From Symsagittifera roscoffensis (lineage: Eukaryota > Xenacoelomorpha > Acoela > Convolutidae), in the NCBI RefSeq assembly GCF_963678635.1, contig NC_087068.1, positions 496,001-560,000 on the forward strand: a stretch of 64,000 bases of DNA, given 5' to 3'. This document shows, piece after piece, positions 43,915 through 54,660 of the stretch (its first letter is position 1; every line of letters starts with the position of its first letter). The notes beneath the pieces are model-generated. The model searched no databases, was not told where the DNA came from, and saw only the letters and a list, made by a program, of their open reading frames with translations. A program made the translations under genes and the position numbers.

Positions 43915-44851
43915 TGTAACATTCGCCCGGAAGATACATATCGACGGATAACAAAACTAAGTCTTAAGACGACTGGCTAGCGTCTAAACAGAGCTTTGCA
44001 TGTTTTTCACCGTCTCTACCAAGCCAGTACTTTTCGGTGGTCTTTCTTACATCGGGTCGACAAAAACGTTACTGTTCTCCGGCTTCGACCAGAACGCTCA
44101 AATTAACTGAATTACATGCAAAGATAGTGAGCTCATGGCTGGGTCTCAGTATCCCCAGACCACGAGGTCACTCCTAAAAACAGGGCTACTACTTATTATA
44201 TTACTATTGTTTTTGTTCAGTAGATAAAAATCATCATCTCCATCGAAGATGGATCAACCCTTTCCCCCCAACTCTTAGCACCTCATCCTTGTCAAAACTA
44301 ATCCAAATATCAATTAAATTCAAGTCAGGACATGACAGTATGCTAAAAGTTCATATGAGTCAATAAAAGTTTTCCGTCCCGAGACCCTTCCGGATTCTTG
44401 AATCCGGTGAATCAAGCTCCTTAAGTTCGACTTCACGACAACACGGAAGGCTGGTTTCTTACCCTTCACCGTTGTTCGCAACGGCCTTGCAACTATTGTA
44501 GCAGCACAATAGTTGCAACTCGGAACGTTCTCTGCACTCTGCTGCTGTTTTTCTTCAATTTCGACTTCTTCAATTTCAATAAAGTTGTTCTCGTCAGCGC
44601 AACTAACGTTGTTGTTCTGTTTTTCTTAGTTCTTTTTGCTAAAATGGCCGTTTCTGACGTTTCTCAGAAATGTTACGTCATCACTTCGAAAATTTAAAAT
44701 TTTAAAATACTAGAATTTTCCAGCCTTCACCGTTTGGCTAAACGTTCCAATAACGCCCTTAGTTCTTAAAAACCACCAATCCGGAAGGCTTACTGCTAAA
44801 ATTCCGAATTCTGCAGAGATTGCATTTTCCACATTCTGGTCGAATGTCACA
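43915..44851 (-). repeat. E1 5' LTR
   Basis: 937 bp, same ends and length as the copy at 20,375-21,311. Being at the right-hand end of a minus-strand element, this copy carries the promoter. Confidence 0.95.
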
Positions 44852-45541
44852 CAGTTGAATTACACAATCGAATAAGAGAGACAAAAGAATAGTTGGAAAT
44901 CGACAGAGAACAACGATGCTATTTATCGTGATGACAAGACACGATAAGACGCTTATTCGAAAGAAAACACCCGAAAGGAAGGTTCAGTGGGACATCCGGA
45001 GCGGATCAGTACCCTCCCGTGCCGCGAAGTTAGAGAGATAATGACGTTATCTCCGGAAAAGTACGGAATTGGAAGCTCGGTGCCCAGAGACTATTATATG
45101 CGAAAGACTATGTATGAGAGACTATATAATTGACTTTTTAGCCGGTTTAAGGCCCTGAACATTTGAAAGTATTGTTTAGTATTTCAGAACATGAGTAGCT
45201 AAGAAGAGGAAAGGGTCAGTTCATCTCCAATGGATTCGCAATAAAAATGTCACTAAAAACATAGTAAAATATGATATTCGAGCAGTGTTTTTAATGGTAA
45301 TCACGTAGTCTGGGGATCCGAGACCCAGCTATGTAGTTATCTTCGCATGTGACGAGAGCTGATAAAAAATCGTTTGACTTATGGCCTCAAAATGGTAACT
45401 TTTACTTAGCCCTAAAAAGACCAGACAATCAACTGGCTAGGTCGAGACGGTGAAAATTGGGTAGAATTTAGGTAACTGACGCCAGTCAGACGTCAATAGG
45501 TGCTTTTTCTACGCTCCGTCACTATTTGGGCGAATGTTACA
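44852..45541 (+). repeat. E0 3' LTR, second part
   Basis: Continues from 20,374 across the E1 insertion and ends GGGCGAATGTTACA. It shares an AGTCTGGGGATCCGAGACC block (reversed in E1 as CTCAGTATCCCCAGACCACG) and GGCTAGGTCGAGACGGTGAA with related LTRs. Satellite resumes immediately after it. Confidence 0.75.
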
Positions 45542-48040
45542 CAGACTTGGGATCTAGATTTGCAACGCAGAATTGGAGTCAAGACTTGACTGCTGAAGTC
45601 CAACAAAAGGATTGAGATATCAAAAGTTTCGCATACCCTATGAAACTGACAGCCCCACTACAGAATTGAAAACTTCGAATTTTCATTAGAGAAAAAAAAC
45701 CAATTTAGATAAAAATGAAGTTTTCTGAAATTTTTTTGAAAAAATCCCAAGAAACAACATATCTGGAAAACTACAAAGTTTTTAGCAGCTATTTAGCAGA
45801 AGACAAAACTGCAAATCCTGCGAATACCCTGACAGAGCCTCACTATATAAATGAGAACTTCAAATTTTGTGAAAATTATTAATTCTAAGCTCTCTGAAAA
45901 TTTTTGAAATATCCTAAAGATAGTATTATCTCGAAAACTACAAAGATTTGAGTAGTCATAATCAGAGGCAAGATTCTCAATTCCTTAGAGTACCCGCACA
46001 GTTTCCAACAAGCAAATTGTGATCATCAAAAGACAGAACTTTTTAAAATCTAAGGTTTAGTGAAACATTATTTTACAAAATCATAAAAATAGTCTTATCT
46101 TGAAACTTCACAAATTTGAGCAGTGTTATTGTGAGGCAAGAATCACGACCGCAGAAAGCACTCTGATCATGTTCAACTACAAGGTAAGGAATTTCTAAAT
46201 GTGAGATTCATTCTGTAAATTGAGATTAATGAAAAAAAATCTGTTAAGTCCTAAAAATCTTCATATTTCGGAAACTAGCAAGATTTGAGCACTCAGATTT
46301 GGAGTCAAGATTCGCAACGTTGATTTAGAGTCAAGCTTTGACTGCTAAAGAACAACAATAGGGTTGAGGTTTAAAAGTTTCGCAACCCCTGGGAACACTG
46401 ACAGCCCCAAATCAGAATTGAAAACTCCGAATTTTCATGAAAAAAAAATCAAGGTTTCTCTATAGAGATGAGAACTTCAAAAGTTGTGAAATTTTTTTTA
46501 TGTGAGATATATGAAAAACTTCGAAAAAATTCTGAAAGACGTCATGTTTCGATAACTACAAAGATTTGAGCACGGTTATTGCGAGACAAGATTCGCAACT
46601 CCTAAGAGCATTCTGACCGGCGCCAACTACAGGGTTAGGAATTTTAAAGTTTGTGAATGACTTAGGAAATTGAGTTTTATGAAAAAAGTTTTCCAGAAAA
46701 ATCACAAAATCTTCATACATTGAAAAGTAACAAGATTTGAGTACTCATATTTGGAGTCAGGATTCGCAACCCCTGAGAACAGTCTGACAGCCGCACTACA
46801 GAATTGGAAACTTCGAATTTTCATGAAAAAAAAATCAAGGTTTCTGAAAACTTTTTGAAAAACTCCCAAGAAAAGTCATATCTGGAAAACTCAAGGTTTT
46901 CAGCAGCTATATTTGAAGGCGAAAATTGTAACTCTTGAGAGTACCCTGACAGAGCCTCACTATAGAGATCATAACTTCAAATTTTGTGAAAATATTTAAA
47001 TCCAAGTTCACTGAAAAATCCTAAAAAACATCATATCTCGAAAACTACAAAAATTTGAGCAATCAAAATTAGAGGAAAGATTCGCAATCACTGAGAGTAT
47101 CCTGACAGAGCCTCACTTAGAGATGGAAATTTCAAAATTTTTGGAAATTTTCATATCTGAGTTATACGAAAAGCTCCTAAAAACGTCATATCTCGAAAGC
47201 TACAAAGATTTCAGAAGTCATATTCAGAGGCAAGATTCGCAGTCCCTGAGAGCACCCCCAAAGTTTCCAACAAAAGGATTGAGATTTTAAAATTTGTAGA
47301 GTTTTTTAAAATCTATGTTTTAATTTGATTTTTTTTAAATCATAAAAATCGTCAAATCTCGCTAACTACACAAATTTGAGCAGTGTTATTGTGAGGCAAT
47401 ATTTGCAACCGCAGAGAGCAGTCTGATCAACCCAACTACAAGAGTAAGGAACTTCAAAATTTGTGATTTTTTGTGTAAATTGAGTTTGATGAAAAAAAAT
47501 TCTAAAAAATCACAAAAACCTTCATATCTCGAAAACTAAAATGATTTGCACACTCAGTTTTGGAGTCAAGATTCGCAACCCCTGAGGACAGTCTGACAGC
47601 CGCAAATTGGAAACTTCGAATTGTCGTGAAAAAAAATTAAGGTTTCTGAAAGTTTTTTGAAAAACTCCCAAGAAACCTCATATCTGGAAATCTACAAGGT
47701 TTTGCAACCAGCTATATTTAGGGGCGAAAACTGCAACTCTTGAGAGTACCCTCACTAAGGAGCACCCCAAAGTTTCCAACAAAAGGATTGAGATTTTAAA
47801 AGTCTTAATTTGAATTTTCTTTAAAAATCATAAAAATAGTCATATCTTGAAAACTACACGAATTTTGAGCAGTGTTATTGTGAGGCAAGATTCGCAACCG
47901 CAGAAAGCACACTGATCACCTTCAACTACAGGGTAAGGAACTTCTAAATTTGTGATTCATTCTGTAAACTGAGTTTATTGGAAAAAATCTGAAAATTTTT
48001 TTAAAATCTTCATATTTCAAAAACTAACAAGAATTAGCTA
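45542..48040. repeat. 160-bp satellite array, about 15 divergent monomers
   Basis: Recurring landmarks are CATATCTCGAAAACTAC, GATTTGAGCA, GCAAGATTCGCAACC, CCTGAGAGTACC, CTGACAGAGCCTCACTATAG and TTCAAATTTTGTGA. Two CCTGACAGAGCCTCAC occurrences are 156 bp apart (46,945 and 47,101). Short ORFs are absent. Confidence 0.85.
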
Positions 48041-48870
48041 ACAAAATAATAGCTGTCATTCGCAATTAAATCTAACACGGTGCATTTGGAAATAATCAAA
48101 AACTTCCATGCGGCACGACCGACAAGATTGAGATTGGCCATCACTTTTAAAAAATACTCACATGAAAACAAAAGTGACAAGTCACAATCAAGTTAAGCTT
48201 TTAAATTTACACAAAAAAGTCAAAATAATTGAACTTGTTTAACAAGTAAATAGATGCAATCAAAAGAAAAAAGTGGTCCTACATCCAATGAAAAAAGTGG
48301 TCCTACATCCAATGAAAAAAAAAACACGATGTATTTAGAAATATTCCAAAATTTCTATCGGTGCGACCGACTTGTTTGAAAGTGGCCATTCCTCCAAACA
48401 GTAGTTAACCCAACAATGAGCTCTTAAATTGATCCTGAAACTATGTATAAACTTTGGATTGTAGTATATTGATGCTAAATTGCTTGGAGGAGACGAATCC
48501 CCCAAAAGGTCCTTGCTCACTGGTTTTTCAGAAACTCAGCCTCTTTTGCAACTTATTGGTGATTTAGTGAAAACAGCGGACAAGGATGGAGGAGGTGGTA
48601 AGAGTTTGAGCGACAACTTAAGCAGTCTACAACAATATTCGAACTACAGGGCCGGTAAAAGTTAAAACCGTCCGGTAATTAGCTTTTCTGACATGAGGGA
48701 GGTTGCGTCCTCAAAACCGAAAGAAATCATAATTTTTCTCAAATTGTCCGCTCTGGTTCTTTCCAGACGAAAAAAAAAACCGTCCAATTGAGCAGTATAC
48801 TATCCCCGTAACAGGTGACAAAATCCCACTGCATAGAAAAAATTACCTGAGGTCAGTTTATATTGAAATC
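48041..48870. repeat. Duplicated block, copy 1 (partner about 50,990-51,655)
   Basis: Shares GACAAGATTGAGATT.GCCAT, AAAAAATACTCAC.TGAAAA, CAATCAAGTTA.GCT and the exon-like part with the second copy. Contains a local duplication, AAGTGGTCCTACATCCAATG twice at 48,271-48,318. Homology ends at CCTGAGGTCAGTTTATA. Confidence 0.8.
48465..48654 (+). CDS. Candidate internal exon, unrecognised protein
   Basis: A 63-codon open stretch between a good acceptor (TTTGGATTGTAG) and a donor-like GCCG|GTAAAAG. It encodes LLGGDESPKRSLLTGFSETQ and later ADKDGGGGKSLSDNLSSLQQ. The second copy near 51,255-51,455 has a T-run indel, an insertion and a stop, so only this copy could function. No other exon of the gene is visible, so it may also be a captured exon in a repeat. 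Confidence 0.35.
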
Positions 48871-49254
48871 CCGGTTTTTTAGGGTGATTATCGCGATTCG
48901 TGCCCTGAAATAGTTTAAAAGAAGTCTAAGAAGAATAGAAACATCAAAAAATTAGTTTGTTTGGTTCTAAACTAACTTAATCTGTCGCTGAAAACTACGA
49001 GTAAATCAATCAAGTTGTTGGCTTTAGGACCTCAATTTCTGCCAGCTTGACACAATTTGAGCAAACTTTTTTCTTGATAAATTAAGTAATAGAGTTCTAA
49101 AGAGCTCTAAAGCTTCCATGGAGCTAATCAGGCAATATCAGTCCAAACGCCATAGCATCGACTTTTTTTTGCCGCACTTTGTGAAAAAAAGGATCTATTA
49201 AACAATTAAAAAGGACAGCTGCGTTCAATCGCCAAATGCTTCTAAAAAATTCCA
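48871..49254. other. Unassigned AT-rich segment
   Basis: No ORF or clear repeat. It may be the diverged 5' part of the LTR fragment that follows. Confidence 0.35.
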
Positions 49255-49655
49255 GCAAAATTTTCCTTTTTCCGATTCTGTACAGTATTTCAGAGCATGA
49301 GTAGTTAGAGAGTGGAAAAAGTCGATCCATCACCAGAGGATGAGGTATATAACTGTCACTAAAAACATCAAAATTATGGTTTTCCAGCCTTGTTTTTAAT
49401 CGTAATCACGTAGTCTGGGGGTCCGAGAACCAGCTGTGTGGTTATTTTCGAATGTAAACGAAAGCTGATCAAAAGTTCTTTGACTGGTGGTCCAAAAATG
49501 GTTACTTTTTACAAAGCCCTAAACCGACCAGAAAATTAACTGGCTAGGTCTAGACGGTTAAAATCGAGTAGAACTAAGGTAACTGACGCCTGCCACACGT
49601 CAATAGGTATTTTTTCGACTCACAGTCACTGTGTAATGTCTGGGCGAATGTTACA
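49255..49655 (+). repeat. LTR fragment of the E0/E1/E3 family
   Basis: Matches the second half of the E0 LTR: CAGTATTTCAGAGCATGAGT, AATCACGTAGTCTGGGGGTC, AACTGGCTAGGTCTAGACGG and the end GGGCGAATGTTACA at 49,655. The left end is indistinct. No internal element sequence flanks it, so it is a solo or truncated LTR. Confidence 0.75.
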
Positions 49656-50638
49656 AATATCACAAAGAACGTCATATCCAGAAAACAAGTTTTTGAGCAG
49701 CCATATTTGAAGGCTAAAATTGCAACACTTGAGAGTACGCCGACAGAATTTCAAATTTTGCGAAAAATGTTGTATCTAAATTCTCTAAAAATTTTTTTTT
49801 TTAAATCCTAAAAACGCCATATCTCGAAAACTACAAAGATTACAGCAGTCATATTCACAGGCAAGATTCGCAATCCCTCAGAGCACCCTCACATTTTGCA
49901 ACAAAAGGATTGAGATCTTCAAAGTTTCGCAACCCTTGAGAACACTGACAGCCCCACTACCGTATTGGAATCTTCGAAATTTCATGGAAAAAAAAATTAA
50001 AATTAAATTTTCTGAAAACTCTTTGAAAAACTTTTGGGGAAATCACAAAAAAACATCAGATCTGGAAAACTACAAGGTTTTAAGCAGCCATATTCGCAAC
50101 TCCTGAGAGTACCCTAACAGAGCCTCACAATAGAGGTGGGAACATCAAACTTTGTGAATTTTTTGGTATCTAAGTTCTCTGAAAATTTGAAGGAATCCTA
50201 GAAAACATCATTCTCGAAAACTACAGTGTTTTGAGCAGTCATATTCAGAAGCAAGAGTCGTAATCCCTGCGAGCACCCTCTCAGTTTCTGACAAGAGGAT
50301 TGAGAGCTTCAAAACTTTCGATTTTTTAAAAAATATAAGTTTTATCGATCTTTTTTTAAAAAAATTCATAAAAAAAATTCATATCTCGAAAACTAAAAAA
50401 GACTTGAGAAGTGTAATTTGGAGGCAAGTTTAGCAACCATCTGAGAAAAACCCGACAGCCCGCAGCTATAGGTTGAAAAATTCATTAATTGCGAAACTTT
50501 TTTTATATTTAATTTTCCTGAAAATTTTGAAAAAATCCTAAAAATGGCCGTATCTCGTCAGCTAAAAGGATTTGGTTATCAATATACAGAGGCCAGAATC
50601 GCAAAACCAGGGAAAATCCTGACAGCATCCCACTATTG
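49656..50638. repeat. 160-bp satellite block, divergent
   Basis: Same monomer landmarks as at 45.5-48.0 kb. It ends at the repeat edge also seen at position 1. Confidence 0.8.
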
Positions 50639-50800
50639 GGTTGCTAATTTCAAACTTGATAAAACAAAACACTGAATTTAAACTCTAAAATCGAACAAAA
50701 AATCTTAACCATTGCAATATATGATATAGCTTAAACGTAAAAAAATTCTTTCGTTGAACCTGAAAAAAAATTATGCTTAAACATTGGAGATAGCTGCCAC
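50639..50800. repeat. Right-edge repeat shared with positions 1-160
   Basis: GTTGCTAATTTCAAACTTGAT through ATTGCAATATATGATATAGC matches the window start. Directly abuts the satellite on its left. Confidence 0.75.
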
Positions 50801-51655
50801 ACGCAATTATAGTTACTATAGATAGCTAGATATAGCTGAAAAATTAAAAACGATCTGGGACCATCAAGTTGAGCTATCAATTTCCACTCAAAAAGGCACT
50901 ACTTTTAGATTTTTTTAAAGAAACAATCTCAGATGCAACGGAAACCAGTTGTTTCATTGGAAGAAAACCGTTCCTATTTTCAATGAAGTAGCAAAACACG
51001 ATGCACTTGGAAATATTCGAAAAACTCCAGTCGGCTTGACAGACAAGATTGAGATTCGCCATTAATCAATTTTAAAAAATACTCACTTGAAAATCAAAGT
51101 GACAAGAGACAATCAAGTTAGGCTCTTAAATTCACTCGAAACTGCCAACTAAAATGCAATCAAACCACATTTTCTAACCATGGAAGAAAAGTGGTCTACA
51201 TCCAATAAAATAAAAAACATGATGCATTTGAACTTTGGATTGTAGTATATTGATGCTGAAACGCTTGGAGGAGATGAATCCTCCAAAAGGTCCTTGTTTA
51301 CTGGTTTTCAGAAACTCAACCTTTTTTTGCAACCTTTTGGAGGATTGCAACTTATTGGTGGCTTAGAAGAAACAGCGGACAAAGATGGAGGAGGTTGTAA
51401 GAGTTTGAGCGACAACTTAAGCAGTCTACAACAATATTCGAACTAGAGGGCCGGTAAAAGTTACAACCGTCCGGTAATTAGCTTTTCTGACATGAGGGAG
51501 GTTGCGTCCTCAAAACCGAAAAAAATCATGATTTTTCTCAACTTTTCCGCTCTGGTTTTTCCAGAGCTGAAAAAAAAACGTTCAATTGAGCAGTATACTC
51601 CGTAACAGGTAAATCCCACGGCATAGGAAAATTTACCTGAGGTCAGTTTATAGAG
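50801..51655. repeat. Duplicated block, copy 2
   Basis: From about 50,990 it matches 48,060-48,870, including a decayed copy of the exon-like stretch (GGAGGAGATGAATCCTCC; a stop in place of the Tyr near its end). Homology ends at 51,655, about 50 bp before the E3 LTR. Confidence 0.8.
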
Positions 51656-51701
51656 TTGCAAAAAGTTCGGACAGACAGAAATAATTAAAAAGAGCAACTG
51701 T

Positions 51702-52581
51702 TGTGCCAGTCGGTCATGTCTGGAGGTTTGACCTTGAGAAACGCGTAATTTTGGAGTGAAGTTTTGATTTTGAAAATTTCGAATGGAGTCAGTCATGCTC
51801 AGTTTTCTCGAACCAACTGAAAACAAAAAAGTGAAAAGTCAGAACGACCGAATTAACAATTGCGGGAAACTACTCAAGAAAAAGGCAGGAAATTGCTATT
51901 CGCAATTTCTCGATACGAAATAATCAGAGAGTAGAGCTGTCTTATCCTGAAAACAGGAGAATAGAATACAGACTTGAGAAAGGACGACTATTCAAACGGA
52001 AAGGAGTGAACATTCAATGGAAGAGTGGACAACTCGAGTGTCCCAATGGTTCATTCAGAAACTTTGATTCTTGAGACAGAACTTACTTCTGTTGTTAAAA
52101 CTAATTAGCATCAAACTTATTCAGTTATATTATTTAGTTCTCAAGCTGCTTATCTTTTAGTTACTCCTCATACTCAAGTGCATCGACATGTGAGTTCTCA
52201 ATTTAAATTTCTCGAGTGTATTTTATGATAGTTATGTTGAGATAAGGCGAGTTTTAGGTTGATCCATCTGAAATGGATCAAAGTTCCACTGTCCAATAAA
52301 AAGTAACTAAGCGGATTGTTCCGACCCGGTTTTTAACGGCGTTCATGTATTTTGGGTATTTCGAGACCTAAGTATGGGGACGTTTTTATTTCTAGAGTGG
52401 GGGGGTATTTTGGTAGTGGCCTTTAAGCTGTAACGGGTTCCAGTCTCATGTCGCAAGCGAACCGAATTGGCTCCGACCGTTCTTGAGGTAGAAAAACACA
52501 AGAGATAGTGTCCCTGACTCTTGAGCCAATGGTTATAGGGCCTATTTTTCTCATGTGTGACTACAGTAGACGAATGTTACA
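51702..52581 (+). repeat. E3 5' LTR
   Basis: The right end GACGAATGTTACA (52,581) matches the ends of the related LTRs. The left end TGTGCCAGTC is inferred from the TGTGCC start of E0 and is less sure. An AATAAA polyadenylation-type signal lies at 52,295-52,300. Confidence 0.65.
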
Positions 52582-52591
52582 TAGTGTTTTT

Positions 52592-52609
52592 ATGGCGCTC
52601 CTGGGTGTT
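52592..52609 (+). promoter_or_regulatory. Candidate tRNA primer-binding site of E3
   Basis: ATGGCGCTCCTGGGTGTT, identical to the E1 segment at 43,886-43,903 and at nearly the same distance from the LTR. Confidence 0.5.
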
Positions 52610-53054
52610 TTTACGACATCATGACTACGGAGTCGAACCCACTTGACACAGCTCCGGGCTACATGCCCATTCTAGAGTACCGGTGGTACGGTTCAGCGGG
52701 AACGTGTAAACCTTCCGGTTGTACCGTGATAGCTTTTTAAAAAAAAACTCAAGAAAACTTCCTGGTACGCTCTCCGAACGAGGCTTAGCTAACCGAGTGA
52801 AGGGGGGCAACTAGGGGGACAAAAACACGAGCAAAAAAGAATACAAATAGGAACAAAAACCATAAAACGAAAAAAGACAGTGACTTTGATACCAAATTAG
52901 TTGGATCAAACCTTTGTATTAATTAAATAGTATACACATACTGTTTTATAAGACCGATCGTTTCGATCAATCTAGCAATTTAAACCAGTGACTTCAGTAA
53001 GGTGCCCGAGTGGGGGGCGTTGTTAAGGGTTTTCAGATAGATTGCGACCCAACC

Positions 53055-53178
53055 GGACCACTAGGAGACTTGACTGGAAAGGGTGACCAGTCGAGTGGGA
53101 AAGTGGTTCATAAGGATCGAAACGGACCACTAGGAGACTTGATTGGAAGAGGTGACCAGTCGAGTGGGAAAGTGGTTC
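53055..53178 (+). repeat. 69-bp direct duplication in the E3 leader
   Basis: GGACCACTAGGAGACTTGA starts at 53,055 and 53,124. 55 bp are nearly identical, and the period of 69 bp keeps a reading frame. Confidence 0.9.
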
Positions 53179-54104
53179 TGCTGTCAAGTGCAGAACAGAG
53201 ACAACCAGCACAGGACCACTACAAGAGGACGCACAGGGGGGTTCTCAAGTCGAGCAACGGGTATCGTTAGAATCCACATTACATTATAGGAAATAAGTGT
53301 AAAATTGGATAAGCGGAGTCCCATTGTTTTGAGGCAATTTTTACTCAAGCAGGCCTGGAAACAGGTCTACGGTTTTCTCTCGAGAGGTTTAGCACCCGGC
53401 GCTTAAGTGATTTTTCGGCTTAAGAGGGGGGCTAAAGAGGGGGGAGGTTAGTAGGGGGGCTGGTTAGGTTAGAGGTTGGCGGTTGTAAATTGTAAAAAGG
53501 GGGAAATTAGAGTAACTAATTAATCGACATCGTTGATTTAGTTACATTAGCCATCAACACGCGTTGGTAATAATAGGTGGATATCCAAAATTTAACTCGA
53601 GTTAAGATTGGTACGTTGGTTGGATTGGGAGGGGGGAACGGATATAGAAAGTTCTTGTGATACCCCATAAGATCGCTAGTGGGGGGAGGAAAACGCGTGG
53701 CAGTTAGGTACCAGACATTTTTTTTCGACAGAAGGTCGACATTTGTCTCCTTTGAATTTTAGGTGGGTTGATTTCTCTGTTTTATTATTTTTCTTGTTTA
53801 AAAAAAAAATTGTTTTTATATATATATATATATATTGTTGCATTTTGGTGAGGATTTGCGATTGGTTTTTATACGAACAGGTGATCACAAGATACCTGCG
53901 CACAGGTTTTGGTTTCAAGTTGATTGGAACATAGAAAAAGAGGTAATTCAAAAAGGGGGGTTAGCATTTGGCCATTAAGAGAGGGTTTTTGGGAAAATTT
54001 TCACTAGAGCTTGAGTAGTGGTACAAGGTACAGTGAATCAAGAAGTCCCTACAACGAAGAAGAAAGAGATCCGATATCCAGACATTCAGTGACGAGTCTT
54101 GGGA

Positions 54105-54660
54105 CAGTACCAAAGAAGTCTTGGGACATTGCAGTCTGGGGACAGTCTTGGGGCAACACAGTCTTGGGACAGTGCAGCCTTGGGGCAGTCTTGGACCAGA
54201 GCAGTCTTGGTACGAAACAGTCTTGGGCCATTGGTCCTGGGACGTTAGTCTTGGGACGTTGGTCTTGGGACATTAGTCTTGGGACGTTGGTCTTGGGCCA
54301 TTAGTCTTGGGACGTTAGTCTTGGGACGTTGGTCTTGGGACATTAGTCTTGGGACGTTGGTCTTGGGCCATTGGTCTTGGGACGTTAGTCTTGGGCCATT
54401 GGTCTTGGGACATTAGTCTTGGGACGTTGGTCTTGGGCCATTGGTCTTGGGACGTTAGTCTTGGGACATTAGTCTTGGGCCATTGGTCTTGGGACGTTAG
54501 TCTTGGGACGTTGGTCTTGGGCCATTGGTCGTGGGACATTAGTCTTGGGACGTTAGTCTTGGGACATTGGTCTCGGGACGTTAGTCTTGGGACGTTGGTC
54601 TTGGGACGTTGGTCTAGGGACGTTGGTCTTGGGACATTGGTCTGAGGATACCAATAAGAA
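54105..54660 (+). repeat. 15-bp minisatellite GTCTTGGGACGTTAG/GG
   Basis: About 30-35 copies of a GTCTTGGG[AC]C[GA]TT[AG]G-type unit. The early copies (54,105-54,230) are irregular and later ones are regular. ORFs on both strands result from the 15-bp period and are not counted as genes. Confidence 0.92.

Larger units (their letters stand above)
20375..44851 (-). mobile_element. E1: giant Ty3/gypsy LTR retrotransposon, 24.5 kb
   Basis: Two 937-bp LTRs with only nine differences bracket a minus-strand internal region. Order from its 5' end: candidate primer site, 2.9-kb leader with motif arrays, gag-pol with macrodomain, ORF2 (coiled coil plus SGNH esterase), a 46-codon ORF, ORF3, ORF4, 3' UTR, polypurine tract. 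All large ORFs share strand and a base composition richer in GC than the AT-rich surroundings, so the accessory genes belong to the element. A typical Ty3/gypsy element is 5-8 kb. The 1% LTR divergence means recent insertion. A 4-bp ACAG (20371-20374, and 44851-44854 if one LTR base is shared) is the best candidate target duplication. Confidence 0.93.

Noticed and set aside
54011-54645. ORFs on both strands made of five-residue repeats
   Set aside because: A 15-bp minisatellite keeps several frames open automatically.
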